Part shown: piece by piece, positions 30,911 through 43,831 of the stretch | How the letters are laid out: each line of letters starts with the position of its first letter | Numbering within the stretch: position 1 is the stretch's first letter | Translations under genes and position numbers: made by a program | Notes under the pieces: model-generated | Databases searched by the model: none | Told to the model about the DNA's origin: nothing | Seen by the model: only the letters and a program-made list of their open reading frames with translations | Source: Mucidula mucida | Taxonomy: Eukaryota; Basidiomycota; Agaricomycetes; Agaricales; Physalacriaceae | NCBI GenBank assembly: GCA_015501055.1 | Contig: JADNYV010000038.1 | Location: 186,001 to 250,000, forward strand | Reading direction: 5' to 3' | DNA length: 64,000 nt

Positions 30911-33900
30911 CTATATATCTTCTTCCTCCTCAACCTCCACCTCCACCTTCACCTCAACAGGCTCACTTTCCCTTTCCTTGTGCCCATCACTCTCATGGTT
31001 CCTCAACCGCATCTCCACCAAAAACTCCTTATCCCGCACCGACTGGCTCCACGACGACAGCACATCCATCGACACAAACGCCGACCGCGAGCTCGCCGCA
31101 ATGATGAAGATCGCAGGGTACACATGGATGACTGACACGGCGTAGTAAGACGACGACGCTCCGCTGCTGCACATGAGGAGATACTTACAGAGGAACTTGT
31201 CGCTGACGTTTATGAAGGGGAAGAGGTACTGTAGGCCCGCAAAGATTAGCCCGGGGAGCAAGATCATCCCGAGGAGACCCGCAGTCACCGGCGCGATGAC
31301 TTCCTTCGTCGCAGCAATGGGATCGGGATGCGTCCACCCGTTGTGCGTGATCTACAAGCACTGTAAGCACCCATTCGACCTCGAAGAAAAACACCCACAT
31401 GCTCAATCCCCTCCGCAATAGGACCCCTCGGATTCACCCGCCGCGCCTGCAGCGCAATCTTCACATACAACAGCCCCAAAGCCCACTCGTCCACTATCCG
31501 TATCTTCGGCACCAGCGCAGGATTGAGCCCCAGCCGGATAGGCAGGATCACGTACAGCGTAACCACAATCGCGATGAGCGTCGGAATAACAATTCCCAAG
31601 AACAACACCATATACGCCGTCTTCGCAACCCAAAGCAGCCCCCGCTTGAACACCAGCGTAGCAAGATTCGCGCGCGGGCCCTCCTCGCCGCGCCTCTGCC
31701 GCCGCTTATCCAATCGCTCCACAGCCCTCCCAATGATATAGCATCCCCACAAGAGGTAGAACCCAAGCAGGAATGAATACCCATCATGCACATCCTCAGC
31801 CACAAAGAGCCGGAAAAACCCGCGGCCCAACGCAATAGGCAGAGCCATCACAAGACCCAGCGACATCGCGCCGAGGCCCCACAGCACCAAGATGAACGTG
31901 ACCATCCGGTACCTAAAGTTGGGCGGGAGATACACCAGCGTGTAGTCCTGCTTGATGTCGCGCTTGGCCTTGGCAGCCTCCCTGTTCTGAATCGAAATCA
32001 GCCGAGCAGCATGCCCATCGACCGGTGCACCCCGTTCATCGACAGCTGCGGTCGCTCCGACGTCCCTAGGGAGGGCGATGCTATCAATCGCCGGGACACG
32101 TCTGAAAGAGCCATCCTGCTTGGCACCCGGGTCAAGGAAGAACTTGGACGTCCACAGCGTCTTCACATCCCATTTCGGAGGCGTCACCTCTTCAATGGGA
32201 TATCGCCCTCCAAAGAAGTACGACGTCAAGCGCAGCTGGTGAGCGAGGTACTTCCACACCACCGTAACAATCTTCTTCACGGTCTTCCTCGGACGGAAGT
32301 AGTGTATCGTGTATGGCAAAGCAAAGTGAAGGAACAACAGGTCCACAGGAACTTTTGACAGTGGCTCCCTACATAGATGATCAGCCGAATATTCAAACAT
32401 AGCAGCATAGCATACCTGTTCTTCCAACGGAAAGGCAGAATCGACTTGGACCCAATCGACAATAGCGTAGCAGCACTCGCAGTTGTAAATCCAACAATGA
32501 ACGTATACATCACGGCGCTCACGCAAATCTTGCGGAGCTGCGTGATAGTCGAGCGATCAAGAATATCGCGAATAGGATGCGAGTTCTGGTCTTGCGGGTC
32601 CTTGACAAACCACATCGCTCCTGGGCGCATGATACTCCGACAACCAGATAGCAGAACTGCAAAGGAATACCTACAATCCACGAGTCAGAGCAGACACATG
32701 ACTACAAATCAAACCTACATGAACATGGTCCCAGCAACCCAGTGGTAGAAGGTCGTAGTCATCGGTGCTTGGTACAAGAACACCGTCCGACTCGCAAGGT
32801 TTGAAGGCGAGAAAAGCCACAGCGCGAACAAGTCTAAAACCACACCGCACCCAAGTGGGAACATGACGAGCTCAATCAGAATGAACGCAGCAACCTATAA
32901 AAGTAACATGAGCATTAAGTACATAACACAAACAAGAACCAACCTTGAGCACGAGAACATGCTGCCTTAAAAGATTCTTCACCGCCTTGCCAGTCTCCTT
33001 ATTCCCTACCGCCAGTAGATGCACATACGAAAGCAGAATGAACGCCACCACCGCATACCCAATGCCGACAGCCGTCACCCTATCGCTGGGCCCATGCCCC
33101 AACGCAACCCCCGTCCACCACTCTCGAAACCTTTCAAACGAAAGTCGAACCTCCTTCCCTATAGGCGCAAAATAGGGCTCTGAACGCAGCCACAGTTCAC
33201 TGGCCTTCACATCTAAAAACGATGGCTCCGAAGAAGTCTCAACTTTGGTCCCATTAGAAGCCTCAAATGACGTCCACGAGGACATGGCTTCCGTCGCATT
33301 CAAGACTCGGTAATACTACATCGAAGACTTAGCAGAGCAAGTTACGAGTCAACGAGAACGAACGTACCATGGAAACGCCCACCGCGTGCGCTTTATCGAC
33401 AGGCACATCTCCGAAAACCTTTTTGGAGCCAAAGAGAACGCCCATGAGAACAAACTCTAGGAACCCTTGAACGACGCTGAAGTACTGCGGCATTATCACC
33501 TTAGTAATCACATAGACGACAGTGTCGACAATGGGATCTGTGAGCACGCGGATGGCGCGAATGGGTAGGTGGAGAATTTGGAGGAATCGTTGAGGGTCCA
33601 GCTACGGAAATGGGAATGCTATGTCAGATGATTGTATGAGGGCATGATGAGATTCTTACCGAGAGCAGAAGCGTCGACTTCCCAATTGTGAAAGGCAGTA
33701 AAACACCAACAATAATCGCCGTGTCGAGGACGAACATCATGAGGGTAGCCTATAAAAGTCAACTTCCAGCCCAGTCCCAAGAGATAATTTCAGACATACG
33801 TTCTGGATGATCGTATGGAACGGTCCTCTCATCCCAATAGCTACCATCGGGTGTTAGCTGAGCTCATGATATCTCACAACAAAAACAAACCTTCTAATGC

Positions 33901-35965
33901 GCCCTCCATATCATCGTCCGCCCCATCCAAATCTTCATTCAAGCCAGCCGCCATCGCAGCATCTTGGGCCTCATCGCCACCTCCTACATTCTCTTGTGGC
34001 GGGGGAGCCGGCCTCTCTTCATTGAAATTCGCCGCCGCCACCGGCTCCTCCACATCCAGCGCCTCATCATCCACATCCACATCCGCGCCTTCCTCCTCCT
34101 CGTCCTCTTCTTGCTCATCCGTCCCAGGCGATAACGGTCTATCATCTTCGCTCTCATTTCTCAGCGTCTCCGCATCTTCCTCGTCCGCTTCAGCCTCTGG
34201 GCGGAAATAATGATCCATGTCTTCCTCAGGCTCTGGTACAGCTTGATCCTGCTCATCATCGAGCGCAAGAGACGTGCTGTCAAAGTAACCATTCGCGCGC
34301 ACACTAGAAGGCCCTGCCTCTGCCTCCGCTTCTGGATTGAGATCCTCTGGGGCACGATACGTCGCCAAACCCGGAGAAACCATAGGCGACACGCGAACTG
34401 GTGAGGACGGCCCAGGGCTCGGGAGCACAGTATTGGGAAGCGGGGGACGACGGAAGGGTGTCGTTGGAGCGCTTGAAGTAGACGCGGGAGAATTCGTACT
34501 TTGATTGAACGAGAACGGTAACGAGGCGGAAGGCGGCTGCATTACGACTGAAGGGAACGGTGATTCAGCACCAGGACCAGGAGACGAAGTCGACGAGACT
34601 GGGAACTTGGCCATTTCAGGCGGCGTAAACGTGAAATCGTTCGCCCAACCTGCCGAGCTTGGAATCGGTGCAGAGACAGGTGGAGGCGATGGAGGCGACG
34701 CGGATCCCGACCCCGATCCCGAACCGCGTTCCTCTTCGCGACGCATGGCATTAGACATCCGAGCAACGTAAAGTCTCCTGGAAAATGCACGCTGCTGCTT
34801 TCTGAACTCGTCCCGCTCATCCTGTTTTGTCATAGCCTCATCTCCCAGCGCACGGCTACCTGATGTTTCACCCGCGGAAGAATTTCTGCGGGGACGGCCT
34901 TGAGCAGGGTTCTTGGGGCGACGCTGTTTCTGGCCGCGCCGCAGCGCCTGCATGTGATCTAACGCTCTAACGGCCTCCATCTGGCGCTCGGCGAGGGCTA
35001 GTCGGTCTTGTAGATTCATGGCTGGAAAAATGGGATGTTCCTCCGGGTCTGGAGCTTGCGGACGGTCAGCATCAGCTAGAGGTGCTGCTTCTGCCGGGCG
35101 TTCTTCTGGTGCAGCTGGCATCTCTTCGCCATCAAATACACCAGGACGGGCGTTTTGGGAAATCCATTCTCGTAGCAAGAAGATAGCGACGAAGATGACA
35201 ACAATCATGGAAGCGATTATCTGACCGGTAAAGATATCTGACGAGAGAGCTATCCAGACGGGATGATTAGAGATATCTCCAAGTACAGTCTTGGAAGGTG
35301 GGCGCGATGAATCATTTTGAACGTTATAATAGAAAGGATTGATGATGTCTCCACTGTCATGAGGTGGCGTCCTATCACTTATATACCAAGCACTGGAAGC
35401 AAGACATGAGTATTGTGGGAAACGGATGAATATACGACGCACGTAAGTTCCCCGATTGTAAAGCATATTCGCCAGGTCCAGACAGTAGCCCACGGCAGGA
35501 CAGCCAACCACACCATTCCCACTATCACCGCACGCAAAGATAGCAGGACACCGTATAGGGCCTGTTGTGCTAGCCGTCGTGCAAGCAGAGTCGGAGGTAA
35601 TCTGAGGGCATGTCTTCGGCGTAGACTAGTCCATGTCAGATAATGCAGTACGAGTCTCCGGGACGCTCACCTTTGGTGAACGAGTACGGATGCTTGCATA
35701 CATCGCATGTTTTTTTCTTGCTATGAGATAGCCATGTGTCAGGCTGAAATACCGCGGCTTAGCGCTCATCCGCCACCATATAGTATGCGACGCACCAGTC
35801 CTGATGTATGTATCGGATGGTTCCAGAACATTTGCAAGGATGGAATAGTGGCTGGTCCGGCTCAGCTGGGGCGCTGCATATACGGCAGGTATCTGACCAA
35901 CTACTAGTCAGTTTTCCGTATGGTTTGGTGGGGCCATCCTTGCCTTGTTCATCCGCCTCTTGCAT
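30911..35965 (-). CDS. SSM4: Doa10/MARCH6-type RING-CH E3 ubiquitin ligase (one frameshift)
   Basis: Doa10 is a many-pass ER and inner-nuclear-membrane ubiquitin ligase that degrades misfolded and short-lived proteins. The start at 35965 gives a short leader, then the RING-CH zinc module ([27 protein letters not shown], and [21 protein letters not shown] in exon 2). Membrane segments follow ([18 protein letters not shown] and many more to 31 kb). A long acidic Ser/Pro low-complexity region (about 34.0-35.0 kb) precedes the C-terminal helices and [16 protein letters not shown]. In exon 2 one base is missing near 35601-35606 (MPS to RLPPTLL); other exons I checked keep frame. Confidence 0.85.
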
Positions 35966-36506
35966 GGAGAATATAGAAAGTGAAAGACAGGTTCAATTAA
36001 GAACTATCAATGTCGCGAAGGACGACGCCCGGTGCTGTATACAGAATGACTGTTCGGTGTCAAGAGTGATATGTGACTGTCACGCTATACTCCGGGAGTG
36101 CGAAGGTATACACCTAATACTACCAGCGAGCACCAAGAATGTTGTTTACCAAGTTGTTCCGAAGAACCTCATGATAGCCTCGAGTACTGCTGCGCTCGAA
36201 CAATAGATAGAGCTTTTGGCATTCAAGTAACGGTGTTACCACTCTGAGGCTAAGAGTGAATTACGAAAGTCCAGAGCCATATACCCATGGGTCGAATGCG
36301 CTCGAGTTGACAAGTCGAGCTCGAGCTAGGGGACGGGGAAGTGAAAACGTTCAAGAAACTTTCCCCGCTGTTCAAAATTAAGGCATTTGGAGCCAAGGTA
36401 CTGTTGGTCGTCGGAACTTATCAAGGTTAACGGAACCAAACAAACAAAACCCCGACTTGACCGTGAACCACCATCACTCCTCCGCTACTCTCTTCAATAC
36501 TTAGCC

Positions 36507-37476
36507 ATGGCTGAACGTAAAGGTGCGTCTCAAAGCTTCTGCACTCTCGTAAATCCTCATAATGCCATTATCTAGTCCTCAACAAATACTTTCCCCCGGA
36601 TTTCGATCCGGACCTCATTGGACGGAGAAAGGGAACCAAGAATTCGCAGCAGGTAGTCCGTCTCATGGCACCTTTCTCAATGTAAGTAGCGCCTATTGAT
36701 GCTCGTTACAGGCTCTCATCTTCACCTAGGCGATGTAACACCTGCGGAGAATACATCTACAAGGGAAAGAAATTCAACGCTCGCAAAGAGACAGTTGACG
36801 GCGAGGACTACTACGGCATCAAGATCTTTCGATTTTACATCAAATGGTGCGTTTCTACATCGTATCTGCTGACTGCGTTCTTACATATCACTAGCACCCT
36901 CTGCTCCGCCGAAATAACATTCAAAACTGATCCCAAGAACACCGACTACGCTGCCGAGCACGGCGCATCACGGAATTTTGAGCCATGGCGAGAAGAAGAG
37001 GCAGTCGAACAGGAGGACCGACTGGCGAAGCTCGAGGCAGAGGAGAACAACCCCATGAAGGCGCTAGAAAACCGAACGGAGGATTCCAAGCGGGAGATGG
37101 ACATCTTGGACGCCCTTCAGATATCCGAGCGCGGAATGCACGCAACGAACGAGTCGGAAACTCGTCCGTCGATCTAATGGAAATGGAGGAAATCGAGACG
37201 GCGGAAGATTTAGAGCGCAAGAAGCTTGAGGAGGAAGACGAGAAGCTTGTGCGGCAAGTGTTCTCCAAGATACCTGATTCAGGTGGCGGCGACGCGGTTA
37301 TCACTGTTAAACGCAAAGCAGACGATATCGAGCCTACGGTGGAGAGTTTGCTGCCGGATAGTGCCAAGGCGCTGATATCGAGTAAAGCGCAGATGATGAA
37401 GAAGCCCAAGCTGGAAGCGAAGAATAAGCTGGGCATAAAGATGGTCAAGAAGAAACCGGCGGCGAAGGCGGTGTGA
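36507..37476 (+). CDS. YJU2: Splicing factor Yju2 (Cwc16/CCDC94 family), one frameshift
   Basis: Yju2 joins the spliceosome near the catalytic step and promotes branching; it is essential in yeast. Exons join as [53 protein letters not shown], then [20 protein letters not shown] and [11 protein letters not shown]. The two CxxC pairs of the zinc site are present. After DILDALQ the frame changes at 37119-37121 (CTTCAGATATCC). [14 protein letters not shown] continues in the next frame to the stop at 37476. One G missing from GG would explain this. The C-terminal tail is basic (KKPAAKAV). Because the gene is expected to be essential, a consensus error is more likely than a real break. Confidence 0.85.
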
Positions 37477-38130
37477 ATGATTATGTATGTACTTTTATGT
37501 GGCTTCATGGGACGTTATTTTATTGTGTTTTCTGCTGCTAGAGCTGCTGCTATCCGCATCACCCGCCTTGAGCTCCATGCATTTCTGGGAGCCTTAATCG
37601 GTCTCCCTTGACTTGGCCTGGTATACCGTCGACTGGTCACATGCTACGGATGAATGCTGGTTGACATAGGGCATGTTGATGTCCAGGAGAAGCGTTGGCC
37701 CTTCGGTGTTTGCGGTCTATGCTTGATGTTGTAACCTGCACCCCGGCAAGCCGTTTGTGTTATAAATAAACGCTACCATGCTTGATGCACCTACTTCACA
37801 TGCACGAGAGTCGCGACATGCGTCTGAAGGTTCGCGCAGGAGTCCATATGCTTCGGAGGATGTGGAGTTAGTCTCGCGCACCTGATACCGACAAGTCGTC
37901 GAGCTTCCCATACTGGGTTTCCTACTACGCGAATTTGACTAAGCCTATATGCAATACCTTCAGCGATATCAGTGAGTGCATTGCCTTTTTTACAAACAAT
38001 GAATCGAGGTTGATCAAGAAGTATAGCCGCGTGCTACCATCATATCACACTCTCTTTTCATACCACTTCGACCCCGAAGGCGTATTTCCACGCGGTCCTA
38101 TCCCTGCACGTGGAGCTCAGCTCTAAAACA
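37477..38130. other. Intergenic, no gene seen
   Basis: A 654-bp gap. The only site I recognise is the TATA box of the following protease gene. Confidence 0.4.
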
Positions 38131-38137
38131 TATAAAG
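38131..38137 (+). promoter_or_regulatory. TATA box of the sedolisin gene
   Basis: TATAAAG lies 36-42 bp before the ATG at 38173. Confidence 0.55.
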
Positions 38138-38172
38138 CCTAATCCCCCCTCCCAACCCCAACAGTCATCATC

Positions 38173-40342
38173 ATGCGTTGGTCCCGCTCCCCCTTTCTCG
38201 TCCTAGCCTTCGCCCATGGTGTCTGCCTAGCAACCCCGCTTGCATCCAAACGCTGGGAGGAACCCCAGCTGGTCGAGAAACACTCCTGGGCTCAGATTCC
38301 ACGCGGGTGGGTGTACCAGGCTGCACCGAGCCCCGATCATGTCCTCGACATGCGTATTGGACTCAAGAAGCACAGGGAGGGAGAGCTGATCTCCGCCCTG
38401 TACGAGGTCAGCTCGCCCCAGCACGAGCGGTACGGGAAGCATCTGTCCAAGGAGGACGTCGACGCGTTGGTTGCGCCGCACCCCGACTCTGTCGAAGCTG
38501 TCGAGTCGTGGCTCACCTTCCACGGTGTCGATCCCAAAGACGCTGCGTTCCGGTCTTCGAGCGGAAACTGGGTGACAATCTCGCTTACGGTGGCTCAGGC
38601 TGAGCGGATGCTTGGGACGACTTATGGGGTATACGCCCACCCGGAATCATCATCGACTGTCGTCCGGACGCTGAGCTATTCTCTTCCCAAGGAGCTGCAC
38701 GACCACATTGCTGTTATGGCACCGACTACGTATTTCAGCACGATCCATAGTATGAAGGCCACGAGCTTTATTATGGAAAAGAATGTCGACGAGTCGCCTC
38801 TCAAGGCTATTACCAATGCTGAGGTCCCGAGCAGCTGTAATTCTGCCATCACCATCTCTTGTCTTCGCGCTCTTTACAATAGTACGTTTCCTCTTTTGGC
38901 GCTCTTCGATTGCAACCTATGTCCTTGAATAGCCGTCGATTACGTTCCTTCTGCTACCGATAGCAACATCCTCGGTGTTTCCGGATATCTGGATCAGTTT
39001 GCCAACCGTGCGGATCTGCAGGTGCGTGCATACCTCCGTCCTTATCTATTCTTATGTATCGTGTATTGATATCGTTCTGTACAGACTTTCTTGCAGCGAT
39101 ACCGCACAGATGCGGTGAACACCACGTATGAGACTGTCCTGGTCAACGATGGTGGCGACGACCAGAGTGATCCTGGCGTGGAAGCCAACCTCGATATCCA
39201 ATATACTGTCGGCATGTCATTCCCTACTCCCAACATTTACTACAGGTTAGTGCTATGCTATTCGTTATGCGCGTTCCCAGTTCTGACCTTCTTAGCACCG
39301 GCGGCTCCCCGCCTTTCACCCCCGATACGCAGACGCCCACCAATACCAACGAGCCCTATCTCGATTGGGTCAACTTTATCTTGGCTCAGGATACTATCCC
39401 CCAGACGTTCACGACGTCGTATGGAGATGACGAGCAGACTGTGCCGCAAGATTATGCGATCAGCGTTTGTGAATTGTTTGCTGAGCTTGGGGCTCGTGGA
39501 AGCACCGTTCTCTTCTCCAGCGGTGACTTTGGGTACGTCGTCAAGCCAAACTTGAACAATACTAAGTAATTCGCCTTGGTAGTGTCGGCGGAGGCGACTG
39601 CCAGACCAACGACGGCACGAACCAGACTCTATTCCAGCCTGCGTTCCCTGCCAGGTAACTCAACTTGCCTACGTTCCAAGATATCAAATTCATTCATCCG
39701 TAAATTAGTTGCCCCTACGTGACTGCCGTCGGCGGCACCGTGCAAGTCAACCCCGAAGTCGCCGTCGACTTTTCCGGCGGCGGTTTCTCGCGCTACTTCA
39801 CCACCCCCGACTACCAAGCCCAGGCTGTCGCGGACTTTGTTTCCGGCCTTGGGGATACTTACACTGGGCTATACAAGTAAGATTCCATTCCATCCCGATC
39901 CCGAAGCACCCCAGCTAACCTGCTTATCTGCAAAGTTCCTCTGGCCGCGCATACCCCGACGTCGCAGCGCAAGGCTCTGGCTTCCGTGTCGTCATCGGTG
40001 GCACAGTCAACTCTGTTGGAGGAACTAGTGCGAGCTCTCCGGTAAGCCCCCATCCTCACACCTTCCCTCCGCCGCCTAACTCATCTTTGAAATACAACAC
40101 AGACTGTCGCTGGAATCATCGCCCTGCTGAACGACTACCGTCTCTCGAACGGCCAATCGTCTTTGGGCTTCATCAATCCCCTCATCTACGCCAACCCGGA
40201 CGGCTTCAACGATATCACGTCTGGGACGAACCCGGGCTGCGATACGGACGGGTTTGAGGCGGGCGAGGGGTGGGATCCGGTTACGGGGTTGGGGACGCCG
40301 GATTTTGTCAAGTTGCAGGCGATTGTTAAGGCGGCGGCATAA
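38173..40342 (+). CDS. Sedolisin-type secreted tripeptidyl peptidase (family S53)
   Basis: Sedolisins are acid-active serine proteases, made as proenzymes and used by fungi to degrade external protein. The start MRWSRSPFLVLAFAHGVCLA is a signal peptide. A Pro-kumamolisin propeptide follows (SWAQIPRGWVYQAAPSP, YEVSSPQHERYGKHLSKEDV). The catalytic Glu and Asp lie in EANLDIQY, the oxyanion Asp in SSGDFG and the Ser in GGTSASSPTVAG. The calcium-site region is FNDITSGTNPGC with GWDPVTGLGTPDF. Introns at about 38882, 39020, 39245, 39532, 39655, 39877 and 40041 all keep frame. No lesions; about 560 residues. Confidence 0.92.
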
Positions 40343-41189
40343 GTAGAAGGTTGTACATTCAATATCCTGTTTTGCTTTTGTAATGTATGACCATCCGTTC
40401 CTTTGTGAGAGATTTAGTGAGGGCCAACTAGGCTCGTACCGACCGAATAAAAGTGACTATATATCGTCGACTTGTCGCCCATATTGGGTTCGGTTACAAA
40501 GAGCTAATGGAGTATATGCACGGTTTTGCGTACTACTTTTCTCCAGGAAGTTGTGGACATGTACAATGTACAAGGCGGGCATAAGATCGATGGACCGAGG
40601 TGATAATTAAAGAACGCATCTACCGCTCATCACACAAAGGCAAACACATTCTCCTGTGATAGGGTCTAAAGGTCAGGTTCACTTCTTTAGCTTAGTGCCT
40701 ACTTTCTCTTTACTTTAGCATGAAAGCTGCAGCCTTTCAGTCCTTCATCGCCGCCGTAATCGAGGCGGCGTTCAGAGCCTACATGACTGTGAACACCCCG
40801 AGCCGTCGTCATTCCCCTCCCATGAAAGTTTAGGCTCTCGAGGCTCAATCACTTGAAAATTCCATTATAGAGACAAGGATCCGTAGATACTGTATGCAAA
40901 AAAAAGAAACCTCCATTGCGCGCTTTTGTCACCCATTTTGAAGTTGATCCTCGCCGCCACGACAAGAAATAGATCGTCCTGGGTTTCTCTCGTAGATTTC
41001 CAGGATTGAAAGGAACGGAATTCCCGAAGCATCTGAACTGCTCTGCGGAAATGTTGTCGTCGACTGCGCCGGATGCCGATGACGGAGGACCTCCAATTCC
41101 ACCTCACATGCCAAGTTGGAGGATCTCCCCGTGTCAAATATCGCGATTTTCCGTTCGTATTTTGAGGGTATATCAAGAAAGTTTGGACG
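40343..41189. other. Intergenic, no gene seen
   Basis: 847 bp between the protease gene and the right duplication copy. I find no supported frame. AATAAA-like signals near 40445 may belong to the protease transcript. Confidence 0.4.
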
Positions 41190-42805
41190 AAGTGGTTTTC
41201 AGCCAAGTGCTGGACTCATGTCCTTCTTTACGACTACATTTAGCTGATTTCACTTATAAGAGCTATCGACACTCACTAGCATAGTGTCCAACGTCCAAGA
41301 ATCCGTATTTTCGGACGAAGGCCAACGTATTGGTGGTGCGTAGAGTTGAAGTAAGATACCACATCCCGCACAAACAGTCTCCAAATCCGGAAAAGGGTGG
41401 CAACGCCTACTCCCGACGTTACAAATGACCAAACGCAAGAACGCAGGATGTGATGTTGGGGCGTGTGTCACGAAAAAGGATAAGTGCTCAATGGGGAATT
41501 CATCGTGAAATGTGTAGTCTAGGACTAATGCTTCCAAAGACGATGGAAGATGGGAGGCCAACGCATCCCACTGCAACCGCCAGCCCGTCAGAACCAGCTC
41601 TCGAAGTTTCGGCCATGATCCTGGAGGAACCGGTAACAAAGGAAATTCCCCTTCTAGACTGGCAGCGTAGAAAAACAAGGTTTGAATCGGCGACGAGAAC
41701 GTGATTTCTCGAGCGCGTCTGAACTCTTCCTCGAAACGATCTGCATTTCCTGTGTAGCAAAGGAGAGTCTCAAGAGAGTCGTCACGGATGACCTTGAGCA
41801 AATCGCCAAACAGAGGCGTATATCCTCCCATCTTAACAGCCAGGTACCGAACCCGACACGGGATACCGGGAGTGAATGGCGCATAATATCGAGAGAGGGT
41901 TTCAGTATCTCTAGTATATGGGAAATTACCGGAAAGATGGGAGACATTGGGTGTTAACATTAATAGTTGTGACATACGATTGACACCTTCGAAGAATGCT
42001 TCGCCATTTGTCATCTTGAGATGACGAATGGAACTCAACATTGGAGAGCGGAGAAGAATGTCCATGAACCGAGCCGCATCGACCTGGATCCTACTGCGTG
42101 GGCAAGTATAGATGTCAAGCGACATCAGCGTGTCGCGAGGAAGAAGGGGGAGCCAGTCAAACAATAGCTCGGGCGATGGTGATGGGCGCTCCTCCAGCCC
42201 TTCCAACCAGGTCAATTTGACGTGTCTCATGAGATGGCGGACATAATTGCTGGAAGTAAGAGTGGAAGCGAGTTTCTTCATCAGGGCTGTGCCCTTGGAG
42301 GACAGGCTAAAATCCACGGAAGAGTATAGTGCTCTGTAAGCTGCTGGTGACCACCTTTTGCATGTCAGAGCCAGGGCTGTGAGATCCTTCTCTGAGGTGT
42401 GGGAGAATATGAGGTCGAGGACATCGTCATTGCAGCTCTGAGCAGCGGATGGGCGTCCAGTCGCGCGCGCCATGGGAGCCGAACGGTGTATTACGCGAGG
42501 AGTTGTCCACTATTGGCGAATAGATCGGCGTCCTTTGCCGGTTTGGAAAGCAGAATGTGACTTGCGCGACGAAACGCGGCAAAGACTAGTCTCGTTAACC
42601 CGACTCTACGAAGAAGATGGGATGCTCACGATACTCTGGCAAAGACTAGAAAGTATTGGCTTCAACGGCAAATAAGTTCAACAGATTCATAACACATACG
42701 AGTAGTTTGAAGAGTACTCCAATAACACAGGGCAAGACACGTTCGTGGTGGTTACTCGTCAAGGCGTAATTTACTCACGTGGCCCGCATGTGGTGAGTAG
42801 GGTTA
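41190..42805 (-). repeat. Segmental duplication, right copy (inverted relative to 28.2-29.7 kb)
   Basis: Matches 28205-29690 in reverse complement. This copy has two additional short segments upstream of the coding region. One is about 48 bp between direct repeats of CTAGTCTTTGCC; the other is about 80 bp ending at a repeated GGACGCC. Confidence 0.8.
41250..42473 (-). CDS. F-box protein (intact copy, 407 aa)
   Basis: The start at 42473 gives MARATGRPSAAQSC. The F-box is at about residues 15-55 (VLDLIFSHTSEKDLTALALTC, KRWSPAAYRALYSSVDF), followed by a leucine-rich, LRR-like region without introns (PLLPRDTLMSLDIYTC, SLEALVLDYTFHDEFPIEH) to YK-stop. It probably acts as an SCF substrate receptor; the target is unknown. 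The first six residues lie in a segment absent from the dead copy at 28.4 kb, so this gene may have gained its start codon there. Confidence 0.8.
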   Translation of the reverse strand: MARATGRPSAAQSCNDDVLDLIFSHTSEKDLTALALTCKRWSPAAYRALYSSVDFSLSSKGTALMKKLASTLTSSNYVRHLMRHVKLTWLEGLEERPSPSPELLFDWLPLLPRDTLMSLDIYTCPRSRIQVDAARFMDILLRSPMLSSIRHLKMTNGEAFFEGVNRMSQLLMLTPNVSHLSGNFPYTRDTETLSRYYAPFTPGIPCRVRYLAVKMGGYTPLFGDLLKVIRDDSLETLLCYTGNADRFEEEFRRAREITFSSPIQTLFFYAASLEGEFPLLPVPPGSWPKLRELVLTGWRLQWDALASHLPSSLEALVLDYTFHDEFPIEHLSFFVTHAPTSHPAFLRLVICNVGSRRCHPFPDLETVCAGCGILLQLYAPPIRWPSSENTDSWTLDTMLVSVDSSYK

Positions 42806-42938
42806 TAATTCGACATCTCTTGACTAAGTATAATACTTTAAAGTATATAAAGTCTGGAGTGAAACTCGAGCAGCAAAATCCTCTCTCTGCATTGGTCGCT
42901 GCACTGCGATCTCATGCGGTTTGCAACCCTAAATATGC

Positions 42939-43831
42939 ATGATGACGAATGACTCTAAAAGCATACTGGACAGGATCTCTTCATCCTCGACCGCCATGTC
43001 GGATTCATACTTGTCCGAAGATTTGGCTGCCTGGAAACATGCGGTTGCGTCGAGGGACTCTCAAGTCAAGGATCACTTTCCTGAACTTGAACCTGGATTC
43101 TTCGATCCTGAAACTGGTCAGTCCTTTCTTAAGATGTGTGGCGTCACTTTCTGATTAGCTAGGCACGTGGCTCAAGCCTGTCTCGCCACGCGAGTTGGAA
43201 GTCTACAAAGCGGTCACCCCTCAACCCGCATCGTAGCTTTTCTTGGGCTCGCCGACTACGATCAGTATATTAGGCTCCAGTATCATCCCCTAGGCGACTT
43301 GTGGACATATATCGCCGAGAAGAGCCCTCCATTGTCTCTTCGCATCCAATGGGCAGTCGAAGTTGCAGAAGGAATTGCTCACCTTCACGCCAAATCGATC
43401 GTCTGGGCGGACGCCCACTTGCGTAACATTCTTGTCACAGAGGACCTTCACGCGTCCTGGCTGATTTCGCGTACTCCGTCATCAACCCGACTTATCTGCA
43501 CTCGTTCACAACCTCCCCTCCTCCTATCTTTGCTTGGCCAAAAGGGTATCGAGGTTTGAAGCCCACGTATCCTGACATTTTCGGATTTGGCGTCATCCTC
43601 TATGCGCTTCTAATGAACCGGTTTCCCTGGACGGTCAATCTCGCACCGACTATGGATGAACAATCACAGGCATACGAAAAGCACGTTCGTCAAGAATTCG
43701 ACGCGGTTGATGATGGGCTCAATGAATGCTTTGGCCCAATTCTTGAGAAGTGCTTCTTCCCACAATATCGTACTGGAGCTATGCTCCTCGATGAACTGAA
43801 GAAGGCAGAAGAGTCGTGGCATCAGAAATAA
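42939..43831 (+). pseudogene. Degenerate protein-kinase-like gene, copy B (two frameshifts)
   Basis: Paralogue of the gene at 540-1396. The leader (MSDSYLSEDLAAW, HFPELEPGFFDPETG) is split from GTWLKPVSPRELEVYKAVT by a GTCAGT...CTAG intron. The frame breaks near 43221-43230 (before IVAFLGLADY) and near 43452 (EDLHA to LADFAYSV). Each is compatible with loss of one base. The catalytic loop reads VWADAHLRN and the DFG position ADFA. The C-terminal segment from PTYPDIFGFGVILYALL to the stop at 43831 is intact. A start at 42996 (MSDS) is as good as 42939. It is convergent with DUF6593-like copy 2. Confidence 0.6.

Noticed and set aside
36206..36506. A second exon set upstream of YJU2 or Doa10
   Set aside because: The YJU2 start MAERK at 36507 matches the conserved N-terminus, and the Doa10 start at 35965 directly precedes its RING-CH module; nothing coding is needed between them.
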